Source: Gammaproteobacteria bacterium (GTDB taxonomy: Bacteria; Pseudomonadota; Gammaproteobacteria; Steroidobacterales; PWYM01). Taken from it: DNA of 40,828 bases. The position numbers were made by a program, and so were the translations under genes. Location of the stretch: positions 1 through 40,828 of the forward strand of contig JAFIFN010000019.1 of NCBI GenBank assembly GCA_020832005.1. The letters run 5' to 3'. Shown in pieces: positions 1 to 9,629 of this stretch (within the stretch, counting starts at the first letter, position 1; each line of letters starts with the position of its first letter). The notes under the pieces were generated by a model. The model saw nothing but the letters and a program-made list of their open reading frames with translations. It ran no database searches and was not told where the DNA came from.

Positions 1-3000
1 GAAGTCGGTGAAGTAGGCACCCAGCCAGGGCGAAGCGCCGCCATCCCCGACGCGCCACAGGCCGAAGGCACCGTCTCCACCCTGGCGCGACAGCAGCGTC
101 TCGATGGCCTCGCGTACCGTGTTCGCGGCCTGCGCAGGCGGCGTGATCTCGCTGAGTGCGGACAGCTGTCCGGCATACAGCAGCGGAAAGGCCCGGCTGA
201 TCAGCTGCTCCGAGCAGCCATAGGGATAGTCGGCCAGTGCCCGGTAGATCGCCGCCACGTCGATCGGTGTCGCGGCAAAGCTGATCTGCAGCGTGGCGCT
301 GTCCGGTGCGAGGCCTGCGAGGGCATCGGATGGCGGGGTCAGACGCGCCCCGGGCTGGAGTCGCTGGCGGGTGACGCGCCGCTCGGGCAGCCAGGCAGGA
401 CGCACTTCCAGCGGCCAGCTGCGTGCTGCGGTGAAGCCCGCAGGCCCTGCGACCGACAGTTCAATGTCGGCCAGCCCTTCCGCCCCCGCGGTGATGCCGA
501 CAGCGCGCTCCGCGCGCTGGCCTGCGCGCAGCGTCAACTCGATTGGCTCCGGTGCGAGTTCCACAGCACCGGTGGCGCGCACCGTGCTGCGATAGCGGCC
601 CTCCTCGCCCTCGACATTGTCCAGCGTGAGCGTGGCCTGGGCTGCGTCGCCGGGGGCCAGAAAGCGTGGCAGCACGAGCTCGGCCGGCACGGCATCGCGC
701 ACCGTCAACGGCCGGCTGGCTGAAGCCAGTGCCGTGTCGGACCACGCCACGGCCATCAGCCGCAGCTCACCGTTGAAATCGGGCACCTCGATGCTCAGTG
801 TGCCGCGACCCTGGGCATCGAGTTGTACCGGGCCTGAGAACAGTGCAACCGTGCGGATCGGCACGACTGTGAGGCCCTCGCCGCCCACGCTGTCGCCGCC
901 GCTGCGCACGGCGGCCGCGCGACCCTGATTGGGATCGAGCAGGCGACCGTAATCGTCGAGCAGATCCACGCCCAGCCGGGCCTTGCCGAAGAACCAGTCG
1001 GCCGGATTCGGCGAGGCAAAGCCGGTGAGTTGCAGAATGCCCTCGTCGACGGCGGCCAGCGTGACCCAGGGGCGCTCGCGGGCCGGCACGCCGGTGGCCT
1101 GAACGGGAATATCGAGCCGCTGGGCCGGGCGCATGCGCTCAGGCGCATCCAGCGCCAACGAGAACAGCCCCCCGTCGGCGGCGACATCCACCGGGATATG
1201 CGCAACGCCGACAGCGCGGCGCGGACGCGGCTGGCGCTGCGCATCGCGCGGCGTGAAGACTGACACCATCACATAGGCGCCAACACCCCAGTCGCGGGTC
1301 ACGGGCAGGCTGACCTGTACGCCGGCCTCGGGGACGTCGATCGTGCGGGTCTCGAGCACCCGGTCAGTGGCTACAACGATCTCGGCGACGCCCGCGTAGG
1401 GCGCAAGAATGGTCAGTTCGGCACGCTCACCCACGCGTGGGGCGCTGGCCGGTGCCGAGACGCGTACGCGATCCGGTGCCTCGATGCCATCCTCGGGTCG
1501 TGCGCCCCAGCCCACCCAGAACCCGCTGCTGGCAAGGCTCTCGCTGCCATCGGCGACGATCAGCGTGTAGTCGCCCCAGTCGAGCGCGCGGGTCTCGATG
1601 TGCGTGGACCCGTCCGCCGCAACAGCGACGCGACCTTCCTCGATGGGTACGACACGCCGGGAACGCCGCCAGCGCCACTCGCCGCCCTCACTGCGATACC
1701 AGTCATAGGTCCAGTCGTTGCGCAGCAGGCGCCAGTCGAGCTCAGCCGTCTGCTCCACGCCAAGCGCATCGACCGCGATAACCCGATAGCGCACCGGCGC
1801 GTTGATCTCGCCACGGCCGTCCGCAAATTCATCCTGCAGCCCGACGTAGAACGCACGCGGCCGGTACGGGATGTCGATCTGGCTGTCGACGGCGCGCCCG
1901 CCCGGTTCGAGCACAGATACGGTGGTGCGCAAGCGCTGCGGCAATGTGGAGGGTTCATCACGCGCCTCGGGCGCGAGTGCCAGCACCGCCGTGCCCGTGC
2001 CGTCGGTGAGCGTGCGCGGCAGCACGAACAGGCCTTCGCGGAATTCCTCGTCGTGGACACCGAAGGCCACGCCTTGATGGGCTGCGAAGGGCGCGGGGTC
2101 CGGCTGAACCCGCACGCTGCCTTCGACTTCCAGCCCGGCGCCCGGTGCGCCATACAGGAAGCGGGCGAATGCCTCGACACTGCGGGTCTCGCCCTCCGCC
2201 ATGGGCGTATCGGTATCGGCGCTCAGGCGCAGTTCGACACGCTGCGGCACGAAGTCCTCGACGGCGATGCGCCGCGAGGCAAGTTCGCCCACGCCATCGA
2301 CGTTCAGCACCAGCCGCCACTGTCCGCGCGCGGCACTGCGCGGCAGCGTGAACTCGTGAAATACCGAGCCTGCGCGTGGTGCCGCATCGAAGCGCACCCG
2401 CTCGTGCTCCAGTCCGCTGGGCGCCGTGAGCACCAGCGTGGACGGACGATCGCGCAGCGCATCGCCGGACGCTGTGCGTATCAGCGCCGAGGCATACACG
2501 CGCTCGCCGGGCCGATAGATATCGCGGTCGAGATACAGGTAGGCATCCACGGCGCCACGGTCGCGGCCACTGATCGGGTGATCCGAGAGATCCACCGGCG
2601 CGCGGTCGAGATCCAGCACGGCGAAATCACCGTTCGCGCCATAGGCCATCAGCATGCGTGGCGCGCTGGGACCCTCGCCGCGCAGCAGGGCTGCGGCGAA
2701 ACGCACGCGACCCTCGCGGTCACTGGTCGCCTCTGCGAGAATCTCGTTGGAGCGTGCAACCAGCTGTACGCGCACACTGCGCGCCGGGGCGGCGCTTTGC
2801 AGCGATCGCAGCACCACATCCAGACCGTCGCCGCCGCGGTAGGCGGTAAACGCAAGGTCTGTGACGATCAGCCAGCGCTCTGCGCGTGCGATCGGGCGCT
2901 CGCCGGCCTGGGCCACCTCTGCGAGGTTCTCGGCACGCAGCACGTAGGCGCCAGGGGCGAGTTCACCGAGGACCTCCAGCAGCGGAAACACCGTTGTCAC

Positions 3001-3681
3001 CGCCGCGTTGGCGGGACCCGGTGTGTCCATCTCGCCCCGCCAAAGTTGTCGGGCCACCTCTTCTGGCTGGGCGTTCCACGGCATCCACGCGTACTCGCCG
3101 GAGGCCGCATCGTAGCCGGCACTGATCGCGCGGAACGCCAGCGCCCGGTCGTTGACGCGACTGACGGTGACGCGCAGCGCGTCCACATTGACCGTCTCGA
3201 TGCCCACACCATCGGCCTCGATGCGCGGCAGAATCACGCCGCCGCCGGCGAAGCGCACGACGGCAGGTCTATCGGCGAAGCTCAGCGTCTCGCGAATCTC
3301 GGCGGCAAGTCGCGTGCCGTCGGCAGCCGGCAGGCCGGCGCGGAGCGTCAGCGCGTGCGACTCACCGAAGCCCAGGCCACCGATGCACAGCCGCTGGCCC
3401 GAGACGGCGAGTGCCACCTGTGCATCGATGCCGACGTAGGCGCTGTAGTCGACGGCCGGATCCAGCGCGGCAGAAAATGCCAGGCACAGCAGCGGCTGAT
3501 CGCCGCTGACGTCGGAGGCATAGCTGACGTAGGCCAGCGCGGCATCGTCGCCAGCGGCGGTCGGGTCCGTTGGCTGCCCGACCCCCTGGGTTCGTTGATC
3601 ATCGGGGGGCTGGCCGCAGCCCCCCGCGGCCAGTGCAAACAGGGCGGCAAGCAGCAGACAACGAACGTGCGGGCGAATCAT
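1..3681 (-). CDS. Bacterial alpha-2-macroglobulin, thioester-containing lipoprotein (C-terminus outside window)
   Basis: The reading frame stays open from 3681 to base 1 (1227 codons), so the C-terminus is missing. The N-terminus from the ATG at 3681 has a basic start, a hydrophobic stretch and a lipobox-like LAAGGC with Cys22, which fits a lipoprotein; an ATG at 3696 is an alternative start. A macroglobulin-domain motif DRDIYRPGERVY lies near residue 378. The thioester motif YPYGCSEQ is seen at 205-216 (Cys near residue 1156), followed by GDGGASPWLGAYFTDF at the window edge. Order and length match the YfhM type (about 1600 residues or more). Such periplasmic proteins are thought to trap proteases covalently through the Cys-Gln thioester. 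The usual partner pbpC is not visible in the window. The gene lies 99 bp downstream of heme O synthase on the same strand. The family call is firm; the role is inferred from the family. Confidence 0.9.
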   Translation of the reverse strand, partial: MIRPHVRCLLLAALFALAAGGCGQPPDDQRTQGVGQPTDPTAAGDDAALAYVSYASDVSGDQPLLCLAFSAALDPAVDYSAYVGIDAQVALAVSGQRLCIGGLGFGESHALTLRAGLPAADGTRLAAEIRETLSFADRPAVVRFAGGGVILPRIEADGVGIETVNVDALRVTVSRVNDRALAFRAISAGYDAASGEYAWMPWNAQPEEVARQLWRGEMDTPGPANAAVTTVFPLLEVLGELAPGAYVLRAENLAEVAQAGERPIARAERWLIVTDLAFTAYRGGDGLDVVLRSLQSAAPARSVRVQLVARSNEILAEATSDREGRVRFAAALLRGEGPSAPRMLMAYGANGDFAVLDLDRAPVDLSDHPISGRDRGAVDAYLYLDRDIYRPGERVYASALIRTASGDALRDRPSTLVLTAPSGLEHERVRFDAAPRAGSVFHEFTLPRSAARGQWRLVLNVDGVGELASRRIAVEDFVPQRVELRLSADTDTPMAEGETRSVEAFARFLYGAPGAGLEVEGSVRVQPDPAPFAAHQGVAFGVHDEEFREGLFVLPRTLTDGTGTAVLALAPEARDEPSTLPQRLRTTVSVLEPGGRAVDSQIDIPYRPRAFYVGLQDEFADGRGEINAPVRYRVIAVDALGVEQTAELDWRLLRNDWTYDWYRSEGGEWRWRRSRRVVPIEEGRVAVAADGSTHIETRALDWGDYTLIVADGSESLASSGFWVGWGARPEDGIEAPDRVRVSAPASAPRVGERAELTILAPYAGVAEIVVATDRVLETRTIDVPEAGVQVSLPVTRDWGVGAYVMVSVFTPRDAQRQPRPRRAVGVAHIPVDVAADGGLFSLALDAPERMRPAQRLDIPVQATGVPARERPWVTLAAVDEGILQLTGFASPNPADWFFGKARLGVDLLDDYGRLLDPNQGRAAAVRSGGDSVGGEGLTVVPIRTVALFSGPVQLDAQGRGTLSIEVPDFNGELRLMAVAWSDTALASASRPLTVRDAVPAELVLPRFLAPGDAAQATLTLDNVEGEEGRYRSTVRATGAVELAPEPIELTLRAGQRAERAVGITAGAEGLADIELSVAGPAGFTAARSWPLEVRPAWLPERRVTRQRLQPGARLTPPSDALAGLAPDSATLQISFAATPIDVAAIYRALADYPYGCSEQLISRAFPLLYAGQLSALSEITPPAQAANTVREAIETLLSRQGGDGAFGLWRVGDGGASPWLGAYFTDF

Positions 3682-3780
3682 CGGCGGAAATTCCATGTCG
3701 GGACTTCAAGCGCAAGTCTGCCACGACGCAGGGGTGGCAATGGTGGCGAATTATGGCGGCCCCGGGAGCCTGCGGATCGC

Positions 3781-4656
3781 TCAGAACGGCGGCAGGTAGT
3801 GATCCACCAGAAGGAAACTGAACAGGGCCATCAGGTAGGTGATCGAGTACTTGAAGGTTCTCATCGGCAGGTCGGCCCGCTCTGTGAACCTCAGCGCGAA
3901 CGCGTAGTACAGAAACACCCCGCCCAGCAGCAGGGCGCCGACCAGGTAGAGCGTGCCACTCATCCCGGTGACCCACGGCAGCAAGGTGCTGAGCACCAGC
4001 AGCACCGTGTAGACCAGGATCGACTGCCGGGTGTAGGCCACGCCGTGGGTCACCGGCAGCATGGGAATGCCGGCTTTTGCGTATTCATCCTTTCTTGCAA
4101 TCGCCAGCGCCCAGAAGTGTGGTGGTGTCCACACGAAGATGATCAGGAACAGCAGCAGCGCCGGCAGCTCCACTGAGTTCGTCACCGCTGCCCAGCCGAG
4201 CACCGGTGGGGCCGCACCGGCGGCGCCACCGATGACGATGTTCTGGGGTGTGGCGCGCTTGAGAAACACGGTGTAGATCACCGCATAGCCGATCAGCGAT
4301 GCAAACGTGAGCGCGGCCGTCAGTGGATTGACCAGCACCGTCAGCATCAGCATCGAGGTCACTGCGAGGCCTGCCGCAAATGCATAGGCCCGGGGCTCGC
4401 TGATCTGTCCGCGCGGCAGGGGGCGGTTGCGTGTGCGATCCATGAGCGCATCGATGCGCGCATCGAGTACATGATTGATGACGGCTGCCGCTGAAGCCGC
4501 CAGCCATATCCCCGCGGTGCCGAACAGCAGCGCAGACGAGGGCGGTAGACTTGTGGTCGCAAGAAACATGCCGATCACGGCAGTAAACACAATGAGCAAA
4601 ACCACGCGCGGCTTGCACAGTTCGAAGTAGTTGCGTGCGCTGGCAGCGTAAGCCAT
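3781..4656 (-). CDS. ctaB: Protoheme IX farnesyltransferase (heme O synthase)
   Basis: This integral membrane UbiA-family prenyltransferase attaches a farnesyl group to heme b to make heme O, the precursor of heme A for haem-copper oxidases. The 291-residue protein has the usual length and about eight hydrophobic segments. The conserved motif around residues 60-85 reads [20 protein letters not shown], the prenyl-diphosphate and Mg binding loop of the family, and LCKPRVVLL lies at the N-terminus. It is divergent from the cytochrome oxidase operon starting at 5039, which fits supplying its haem. No heme A synthase (CtaA) is present in the window, so whether the oxidase carries haem A or haem O cannot be decided here. 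cyoE is the equivalent name in enteric bacteria. Confidence 0.95.
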   Translation of the reverse strand: MAYAASARNYFELCKPRVVLLIVFTAVIGMFLATTSLPPSSALLFGTAGIWLAASAAAVINHVLDARIDALMDRTRNRPLPRGQISEPRAYAFAAGLAVTSMLMLTVLVNPLTAALTFASLIGYAVIYTVFLKRATPQNIVIGGAAGAAPPVLGWAAVTNSVELPALLLFLIIFVWTPPHFWALAIARKDEYAKAGIPMLPVTHGVAYTRQSILVYTVLLVLSTLLPWVTGMSGTLYLVGALLLGGVFLYYAFALRFTERADLPMRTFKYSITYLMALFSFLLVDHYLPPF

Positions 4657-5038
4657 GCGGGTCTCTGCGGAATCGTCGTGGCGCCGACTGTAGCCTGCAG
4701 CATAGTCCAGCAGGCATGGGCGGCGAAAGTGATGCTTGAAAAGACCGGTGTGTTCTGCTACTACTCAGCTGGGGAGAAGCTAGTCCTGTCCATGGAATAC
4801 AACAGCAAGGGACCGCATCACCAAGACGACTGAAAAAAAGATTTGCCGAAAACCCGCCTGGTGAGAGCGGTCGGCGATGGTCAGTACGGTCCAGGACATA
4901 AGCGTCAACCCGCAAGACACCGCGTAGCGCAACGCGCGGTGGTCGATGCTCGATGGAGTCGGCAGCAGGGAACTGACGAACTCCGGGTGTAGAGTATCCA
5001 TTCAGCGAGTGCCGCACGGACGGGGCGGAGCGACCTAG
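4657..5038. other. Divergent intergenic region between ctaB and the cox operon
   Basis: No convincing gene lies in these 382 bases. A 6-bp inverted repeat (GCCTGC/GCAGGC) spans 4693-4715. A candidate plus-strand promoter TTGAAA (4736-4741), 17 bases, then TACTAC (4759-4764) preceded by TGC as an extended -10 could serve the cox operon with a leader of about 270 bases. A 73-codon minus-strand frame (4780-5001) with two moderately hydrophobic stretches is present but has no recognisable family. Confidence 0.4.
4736..4764 (+). promoter_or_regulatory. Candidate extended -10 promoter for the cox operon
   Basis: TTGAAA and TACTAC are separated by 17 bases, and the -10 hexamer is preceded by TGC, the extended -10 signature. 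The -10 hexamer matches consensus at only three positions, so the call is weak. It would leave a leader of about 270 bases before the first cox gene. Confidence 0.25.
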
Positions 5039-6445
5039 ATGGCTATTGCGCTCGTCTTGATGCTGCTGTTGGTTGGCACGGTGCTCTTTCATTTCCTGAG
5101 CCCCTGGAACCTCACGCCGCTGGCCTCGAACTGGGGCGCGATCGACAACACCATCCTCATCACCTTCTGGGTGACCGGATTCGTGTTCGTCGTGGTGAAC
5201 CTGTTTCTCGTCTACGCCATCATCCGCTATCGCTACAACGCCGCCCGCCGGTCGAGTTACGAACCCGAGAACAAGTCTCTCGAACTTTGGCTGACCGGCA
5301 TTACCACCGTCGGCATCGCTGCTTTGCTTGCGCCCGGCCTGGTTGTATGGGGATCTTTTGTCACCGTGCCTGATGATGCCCATGAGTTCGAGGTCATCGG
5401 CCAGCAATGGCACTGGAGCTTCCGCTTTCCCGGCGAGGACGGTGAGTTCGGCGCCGTCGATCCGCGCCTTATCACCGAAGACAATCCGTTCGGCCTGGAT
5501 CCCGATGATCCGAACAGCCTTGATGATGTGCTGGTGCAAAGCCCCGTCGTGCTGCTGCCCATCGATCGACCCGTCAAGGTGCTGATGCGCTCGACCGATG
5601 TGATCCACAACTTCAAGGTCGCCAATTTCCGCGCCAAGATGGACTTGCTGGCAGGCCAGGTCACCTACATGTGGCTGACGCCGACGCGTGAGGGCGAGTA
5701 CGACGTGATCTGTGCCCAGCTGTGCGGGGTCGGCCATTTTGCGATGCGCGGCCGCGTCGAAATCGTGCAGCAGGAGGTGTTCGATGAATGGTTCGCCAGG
5801 CAACCCACTTTCGGTGAGTTGCAGGCGCGCGCAGCGCCCGATCCGGTGGCCGGTGAACAGCTCTACGCCACCTGTATCGCCTGTCACGGCTCCGGAGGCG
5901 AAGGCAATCGGGATCTCAATTCCCCGGCAATTGCCGGCATGGACGCGTGGTCTGTGGCTCGCCAGCTGAAAAATTTCCGATCCGGCGCACGCGGCACCCA
6001 TTCTGAAGACATCTACGGCCAGCAGATGCGACCGTTTGCGACACTGCTTGCCGACGAAGATGCGATCCGCAATGTCGCCGCCTACATCGAGACACTGTCA
6101 CCAGTGAGAATCGAGCCGACCGTTGCGGGTGATGCGCGACGCGGCGAGCGGCTCTACCGCACCTGTGCCAACTGTCATGGTCGCGATGGCCAGGGCATCC
6201 GCGCCGTGAATGGTCCGGCGCTGGCCGGTGTCGATGACTGGTATCACGTCACCCAGCTGGCGAACTTCCGCGAAGGTGTGCGTGGTCGTCACCACGAGGA
6301 CATGTACGGCAACCAGATGGTGGACATGGCGCAGATGCTGGTCAGCGAGCGTGATGTCCGCGACGTCGTGGCCTATATCAACACGCTGGCTGCTCCGGGA
6401 AGAACAATGGCTACCGCGCAGCTCGGCGCGCAGGGAGATGACTGA
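5039..6445 (+). CDS. coxB: Cytochrome c oxidase subunit II with two C-terminal cytochrome c domains
   Basis: Subunit II accepts electrons from cytochrome c at the binuclear CuA centre. The 468-residue protein has two N-terminal membrane segments (about 38-62 and 84-106), the aromatic patch GQQWHWSFRF (121-130), and CuA ligands His190, Cys225, Cys229, His233 and Met236. The residue between the two cysteines that is usually Glu is Gln227 (CAQLCG), as in some caa3/ba3-type oxidases. Two tandem class I cytochrome c domains follow, with CIACH (279-283) and CANCH (376-380), so electrons can be relayed within the subunit. This resembles the alternative CoxMNOP-type oxidases of rhizobia rather than a plain aa3 subunit. 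The ATG at 5039 has a GGAG 9-12 bases upstream. The stop overlaps the next start (TGATG), which implies translational coupling. Confidence 0.95.
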   Translation: MAIALVLMLLLVGTVLFHFLSPWNLTPLASNWGAIDNTILITFWVTGFVFVVVNLFLVYAIIRYRYNAARRSSYEPENKSLELWLTGITTVGIAALLAPGLVVWGSFVTVPDDAHEFEVIGQQWHWSFRFPGEDGEFGAVDPRLITEDNPFGLDPDDPNSLDDVLVQSPVVLLPIDRPVKVLMRSTDVIHNFKVANFRAKMDLLAGQVTYMWLTPTREGEYDVICAQLCGVGHFAMRGRVEIVQQEVFDEWFARQPTFGELQARAAPDPVAGEQLYATCIACHGSGGEGNRDLNSPAIAGMDAWSVARQLKNFRSGARGTHSEDIYGQQMRPFATLLADEDAIRNVAAYIETLSPVRIEPTVAGDARRGERLYRTCANCHGRDGQGIRAVNGPALAGVDDWYHVTQLANFREGVRGRHHEDMYGNQMVDMAQMLVSERDVRDVVAYINTLAAPGRTMATAQLGAQGDD

Positions 6446-8235
6446 TGGCACACACCGGGCATGACGCCACCTCGTACGCGCCGCCGGCAGAACTGCCGGA
6501 GATGGAGCTCGCCCATCCGAAGACTTTCATCGGCAAGTACATCTGGAGCCAGGACGCCAAGGTCATCGCCATCCAGTACGCCATCACCGCCACCGCCATC
6601 GGCTTTGTGGCGCTGGTGCTGTCGATCCTGATCCGTCTTCAGCTTGGATTCCCAGGCACGTTTTCGTTCATGACGCCGGAGACCTACCTGCAGCACGTGA
6701 GCATGCACGGCATGATCATGGTGATCTACCTGCTCACCGCGCTGTTCCTCGGCGGCTTCGGCAATTACCTGATCCCGTTGATGTGCGGCGCAAGGGACAT
6801 GGTGTTTCCGTATCTGAACATGCTCAGCTACTGGGTGTATCTGCTGGCCGTGCTTGTGCTGGCTGCCAGCTTCTTCGTGCCAGGCGGCCCGACCGGCGCG
6901 GGCTGGACACTCTACCCGCCGCAGGCCATCAGTCCCGGCACGCCGGGCATCGATGGCGGCATCATCCTGATGCTCGCATCACTGGCGCTGTTCATCATCG
7001 GTTTCACGATGGGCGGACTGAACTACATCGTCACGGTCCTGCAGGCACGCACGCGCGGCATGACGCTGATGCGCCTGCCGCTGACCATCTGGGGTATTTT
7101 CATGGCCACGGTGCTGGCCATGCTGGCCTTCCCGGCCCTGCTGGTCGCAGCGTTGATGATGCTCATGGATCTGCTGGTCGGCACCAGCTTCTTCATGCCG
7201 ACGATGATGGCGTTGGGCGAACAGACTGGCTACCAGGATGGCAGTCCGCTGCTGTTCCAGCACCTGTTCTGGTTCTTCGGTCACCCCGAGGTCTACATCG
7301 TCGCGCTGCCGGCCTTCGGCATCGTCTCCGACATCCTCGCCACCCATGCGCGGCGCAACATCTTCGGCTATCGCATGATGGTGTGGGCGCTGGTGGCCAT
7401 CGGTGGCCTGAGCTTCGTGGTCTGGGCACACCACATGTACGTCAGCGGCATGAACCCGTACTTCGGATTCCTGTTTGCCACCACGACGCTGATCATTGCC
7501 GTGCCCACGGCGATCAAGGTCTACAACTGGGTGCTGACGCTGTGGCGCGGCAATATCCAGCTGACGCTGCCGATGCTGTTTTCCATCGCATTCATCTTCA
7601 CCTTCATCAACGGCGGCCTGAGCGGACTGTTCCTGGGCAATGTCACGGTGGATGTGCCGCTGGCAGACACCTATTTCGTGGTCGGTCACTTTCATATGGT
7701 CATGGCCGTGGCGCCGATCATGGTTGTGTTCGCCGCCATTTATCACTGGTTCCCCAAGATCACCGGCCGGATGCTGCATTCGGGCATGGGCCATGTGCAT
7801 TTCTGGGTCACCTTCATCGGTACCTATGCGATCTACTATCCGATGCACTATCTTGGTTTCGCCGGTGTGCCGCGTCGTTACTACGCCTACGGCGAGACCG
7901 GCTTCATCCCCGAGTCCGTCGTGACGCTGAACAGCGCCATCACGATTGCCGCCGTGGTCGTGTCGCTGGTGCAGATCCTGTTTATCTACAACCTGGTGTG
8001 GAGCACCTTCCGCGGTCGTGAAGCCGGGCCCAATCCCTGGAAGGCCACCACGCTGGAATGGCAGACCGAACACACCCCGCCCAGGCACGGCAATTTCGGC
8101 AAGGAACTGCCGGTGGTTTACCGCTGGCCTTATGACTATTCCGTGCCTGGCGCCAAGGATGATTTCATCCCGCAGAACGTACCCCCCGAGCAGGTCGAGA
8201 TGCTGCCCGAGGGCGCCGTCGGGGCCGGCCGATGA
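6445..8235 (+). CDS. coxA: Cytochrome c oxidase subunit I (haem-copper oxidase, A type)
   Basis: This is the catalytic membrane subunit that reduces O2 to water and pumps protons. The 596-residue protein carries the low-spin haem ligands His88 (HGMIM) and His417, the CuB and active-site group His280-Pro-Glu-Val-Tyr284 with the His-Tyr pair, the CuB histidines His329-His330 (WAHHMY), and the haem a3 ligand His415 in GHFHMV. Glu282 marks an A1-type D channel, and Lys358 in PTAIKVYNW is the K-channel lysine. GARDMVFP keeps the D-channel entry aspartate; the second Asn of the usual MNNLSYW motif is Met (LNMLSYW). The start overlaps the subunit II stop by one base, and its own end overlaps the next gene by ATGA. 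Confidence 0.97.
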   Translation: MAHTGHDATSYAPPAELPEMELAHPKTFIGKYIWSQDAKVIAIQYAITATAIGFVALVLSILIRLQLGFPGTFSFMTPETYLQHVSMHGMIMVIYLLTALFLGGFGNYLIPLMCGARDMVFPYLNMLSYWVYLLAVLVLAASFFVPGGPTGAGWTLYPPQAISPGTPGIDGGIILMLASLALFIIGFTMGGLNYIVTVLQARTRGMTLMRLPLTIWGIFMATVLAMLAFPALLVAALMMLMDLLVGTSFFMPTMMALGEQTGYQDGSPLLFQHLFWFFGHPEVYIVALPAFGIVSDILATHARRNIFGYRMMVWALVAIGGLSFVVWAHHMYVSGMNPYFGFLFATTTLIIAVPTAIKVYNWVLTLWRGNIQLTLPMLFSIAFIFTFINGGLSGLFLGNVTVDVPLADTYFVVGHFHMVMAVAPIMVVFAAIYHWFPKITGRMLHSGMGHVHFWVTFIGTYAIYYPMHYLGFAGVPRRYYAYGETGFIPESVVTLNSAITIAAVVVSLVQILFIYNLVWSTFRGREAGPNPWKATTLEWQTEHTPPRHGNFGKELPVVYRWPYDYSVPGAKDDFIPQNVPPEQVEMLPEGAVGAGR

Positions 8236-8900
8236 CCACCACGCTGGTCTTTCTGGTCGCGCTGCTGGTGGTGTTCCTGGGCTGGATCGTGCGCCAGTCG
8301 ATCAATGTGAAGCCGTGGGCGGCCGGTGGTCTGCAGCCTTCGGAGACCGACCATCTGCATCCTGCGGCCACGGCGGCGCGGGTCGGACTGGGGGTGTTTC
8401 TCGCCGTCATCACGTCGTTTTTCATGCTCAGCATCAGCGCCTACAACATGCGCATGGACATGAGCGAGGACTGGGTCTCGCTGTCCCCGCCGCTGTTGCT
8501 GTGGCTCAACACGCTGGTCCTGGTGGCCGGCAGCTTCGCCCTGCAGCGCGCCTGGAATCTGGCGCGAGCGGGCCATGCGGCGCGGTTGATGCCGGCGTTG
8601 CTGGCGGGCGGCCTGTTTACGGGTGTCTTCGTGGTCGGCCAGCTCATCGCCTGGTGGCAGGTCCATGCCGGCGGCTATCTGCTCACGGGCAATCCCGCCA
8701 ACTCGTTTTTCTACCTGATCACGGCGCTGCATGGCTTGCACCTGCTCGGCGGCCTGGTCGCCTGGTACCGGGTGGTCAGGCGTGTGCGCAGGAGTGAACA
8801 CATCGCCCGCATCCGTGTGAGCCTGGAGTTGTGCACGCTGTACTGGCACTTCCTGCTGCTGGTCTGGTTCATTCTCTTCGGCCTGTTGCTGACCACATGA
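8232..8900 (+). CDS. Haem-copper oxidase subunit III-type protein (first paralogue)
   Basis: This 222-residue membrane protein has about six hydrophobic segments and the subunit III signatures FFYLITALHGLHLLGG (about residues 157-172) and LYWHFLLLVWFILFGLL near the C-terminus. Subunit III stabilises the oxidase and its proton uptake. It starts with a four-base ATGA overlap with subunit I, so the two are probably translated in fixed ratio. The next gene is a second, more canonical subunit III, so this copy resembles the extra subunit of CoxMNOP-type oxidases. The family call is firm; its special role is unknown. Confidence 0.85.
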   Translation: MTTTLVFLVALLVVFLGWIVRQSINVKPWAAGGLQPSETDHLHPAATAARVGLGVFLAVITSFFMLSISAYNMRMDMSEDWVSLSPPLLLWLNTLVLVAGSFALQRAWNLARAGHAARLMPALLAGGLFTGVFVVGQLIAWWQVHAGGYLLTGNPANSFFYLITALHGLHLLGGLVAWYRVVRRVRRSEHIARIRVSLELCTLYWHFLLLVWFILFGLLLTT

Positions 8901-8912
8901 GGAACTTGAGTC

Positions 8913-9620
8913 GTGAGTGAGTCTGCACCCAAGGGAACACTTGCCACCGGCATGGAGGGGTTTGTCCACGACTGGTCGTCCGACCAGCAGGTCTTCAAGG
9001 GCGTGCCCTGGGGCAAGGCCATGATGTGGATCTTCCTGCTCAGCGACACCTTCATCTTCGCCTGCTTCCTGGTCGGCTACATGAAGGTACGCATTGCCGC
9101 GACCGATCCATGGCCGGATGCAAGCTCGGTGTTCGCGCTCAACTTCATGGGTGTGGAGGTGCCGCTGCTGCTGATTGCCATCATGACCTTCGTGCTGATC
9201 TCCAGCAGCGGCACGATGGCACTGGCTGTGAAATACGGCTACGAGCGCAACCGCAAGAAAACTTTCGCACTGCTGATGGCCACCGCGCTGCTGGGCCTGA
9301 CTTTCGTAGGCATGCAGGTATTCGAATGGGCCAAGCTGATCGAGGATGGCGTCAGGCCCTGGGGCAATCCCTTCGGCGCCGCGCAGTTCGGGGCATCATT
9401 CTTCCTGATCACCGGCTTTCATGGCACGCATGTGACCATCGGCGTGATCTTCCTGCTGATCATTGCCTTCAAGGTCAAACGCGGATCACTGGAGACGCAG
9501 CGGCCTGGGTTTCTGACCGGCCGCAAGGGGCGCTACGAAATGGTCGAGACCGTCGGCCTGTACTGGCACTTCGTGGACCTGGTCTGGGTATTCATTTTCG
9601 CGTTTTTCTACCTCTGGTAG
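8913..9620 (+). CDS. coxC: Cytochrome c oxidase subunit III (canonical paralogue)
   Basis: This 235-residue integral membrane protein carries ITGFHGTHVTIGV and YWHFVDLVWVFIFAFFYLW, the two hallmark helices of subunit III. The N-terminal soluble stretch (about 30 residues) is followed by five predicted membrane segments. The start is a GTG at 8913, with GAGG 12-15 bases upstream overlapping the stop of the previous gene. It sits 12 bases after the first subunit III paralogue and 9 bases before subunit IV, clearly in the same operon. The two subunit III proteins share only the family motifs, so they are old paralogues rather than a recent duplication. Confidence 0.93.
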   Translation: MSESAPKGTLATGMEGFVHDWSSDQQVFKGVPWGKAMMWIFLLSDTFIFACFLVGYMKVRIAATDPWPDASSVFALNFMGVEVPLLLIAIMTFVLISSSGTMALAVKYGYERNRKKTFALLMATALLGLTFVGMQVFEWAKLIEDGVRPWGNPFGAAQFGASFFLITGFHGTHVTIGVIFLLIIAFKVKRGSLETQRPGFLTGRKGRYEMVETVGLYWHFVDLVWVFIFAFFYLW

Positions 9621-9629
9621 GAGGTCGTC

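Noticed and set aside
1600..4176. Long plus-strand open frame (858 codons) opposite the alpha-2-macroglobulin gene
   Set aside because: Its translation has no recognisable domain and is Arg/Ala/His-rich; the minus strand encodes a clear macroglobulin with lipobox and thioester. It is a GC-driven shadow frame.
4780..5001. 73-codon minus-strand frame in the ctaB-cox intergenic region with two hydrophobic stretches
   Set aside because: No family, no clear ribosome binding site, and it would be antisense to the likely cox leader. It cannot be excluded as a small membrane protein.
4085..6001. 638-codon minus-strand frame across ctaB, the intergenic region and subunit II
   Set aside because: It runs antisense to a certain oxidase subunit and out of frame with ctaB; no domain pattern is present.
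6979..8088. 369-codon minus-strand frame opposite oxidase subunit I
   Set aside because: His/Gln/Asp-rich composition is that of the reverse complement of a membrane protein; subunit I is certain.
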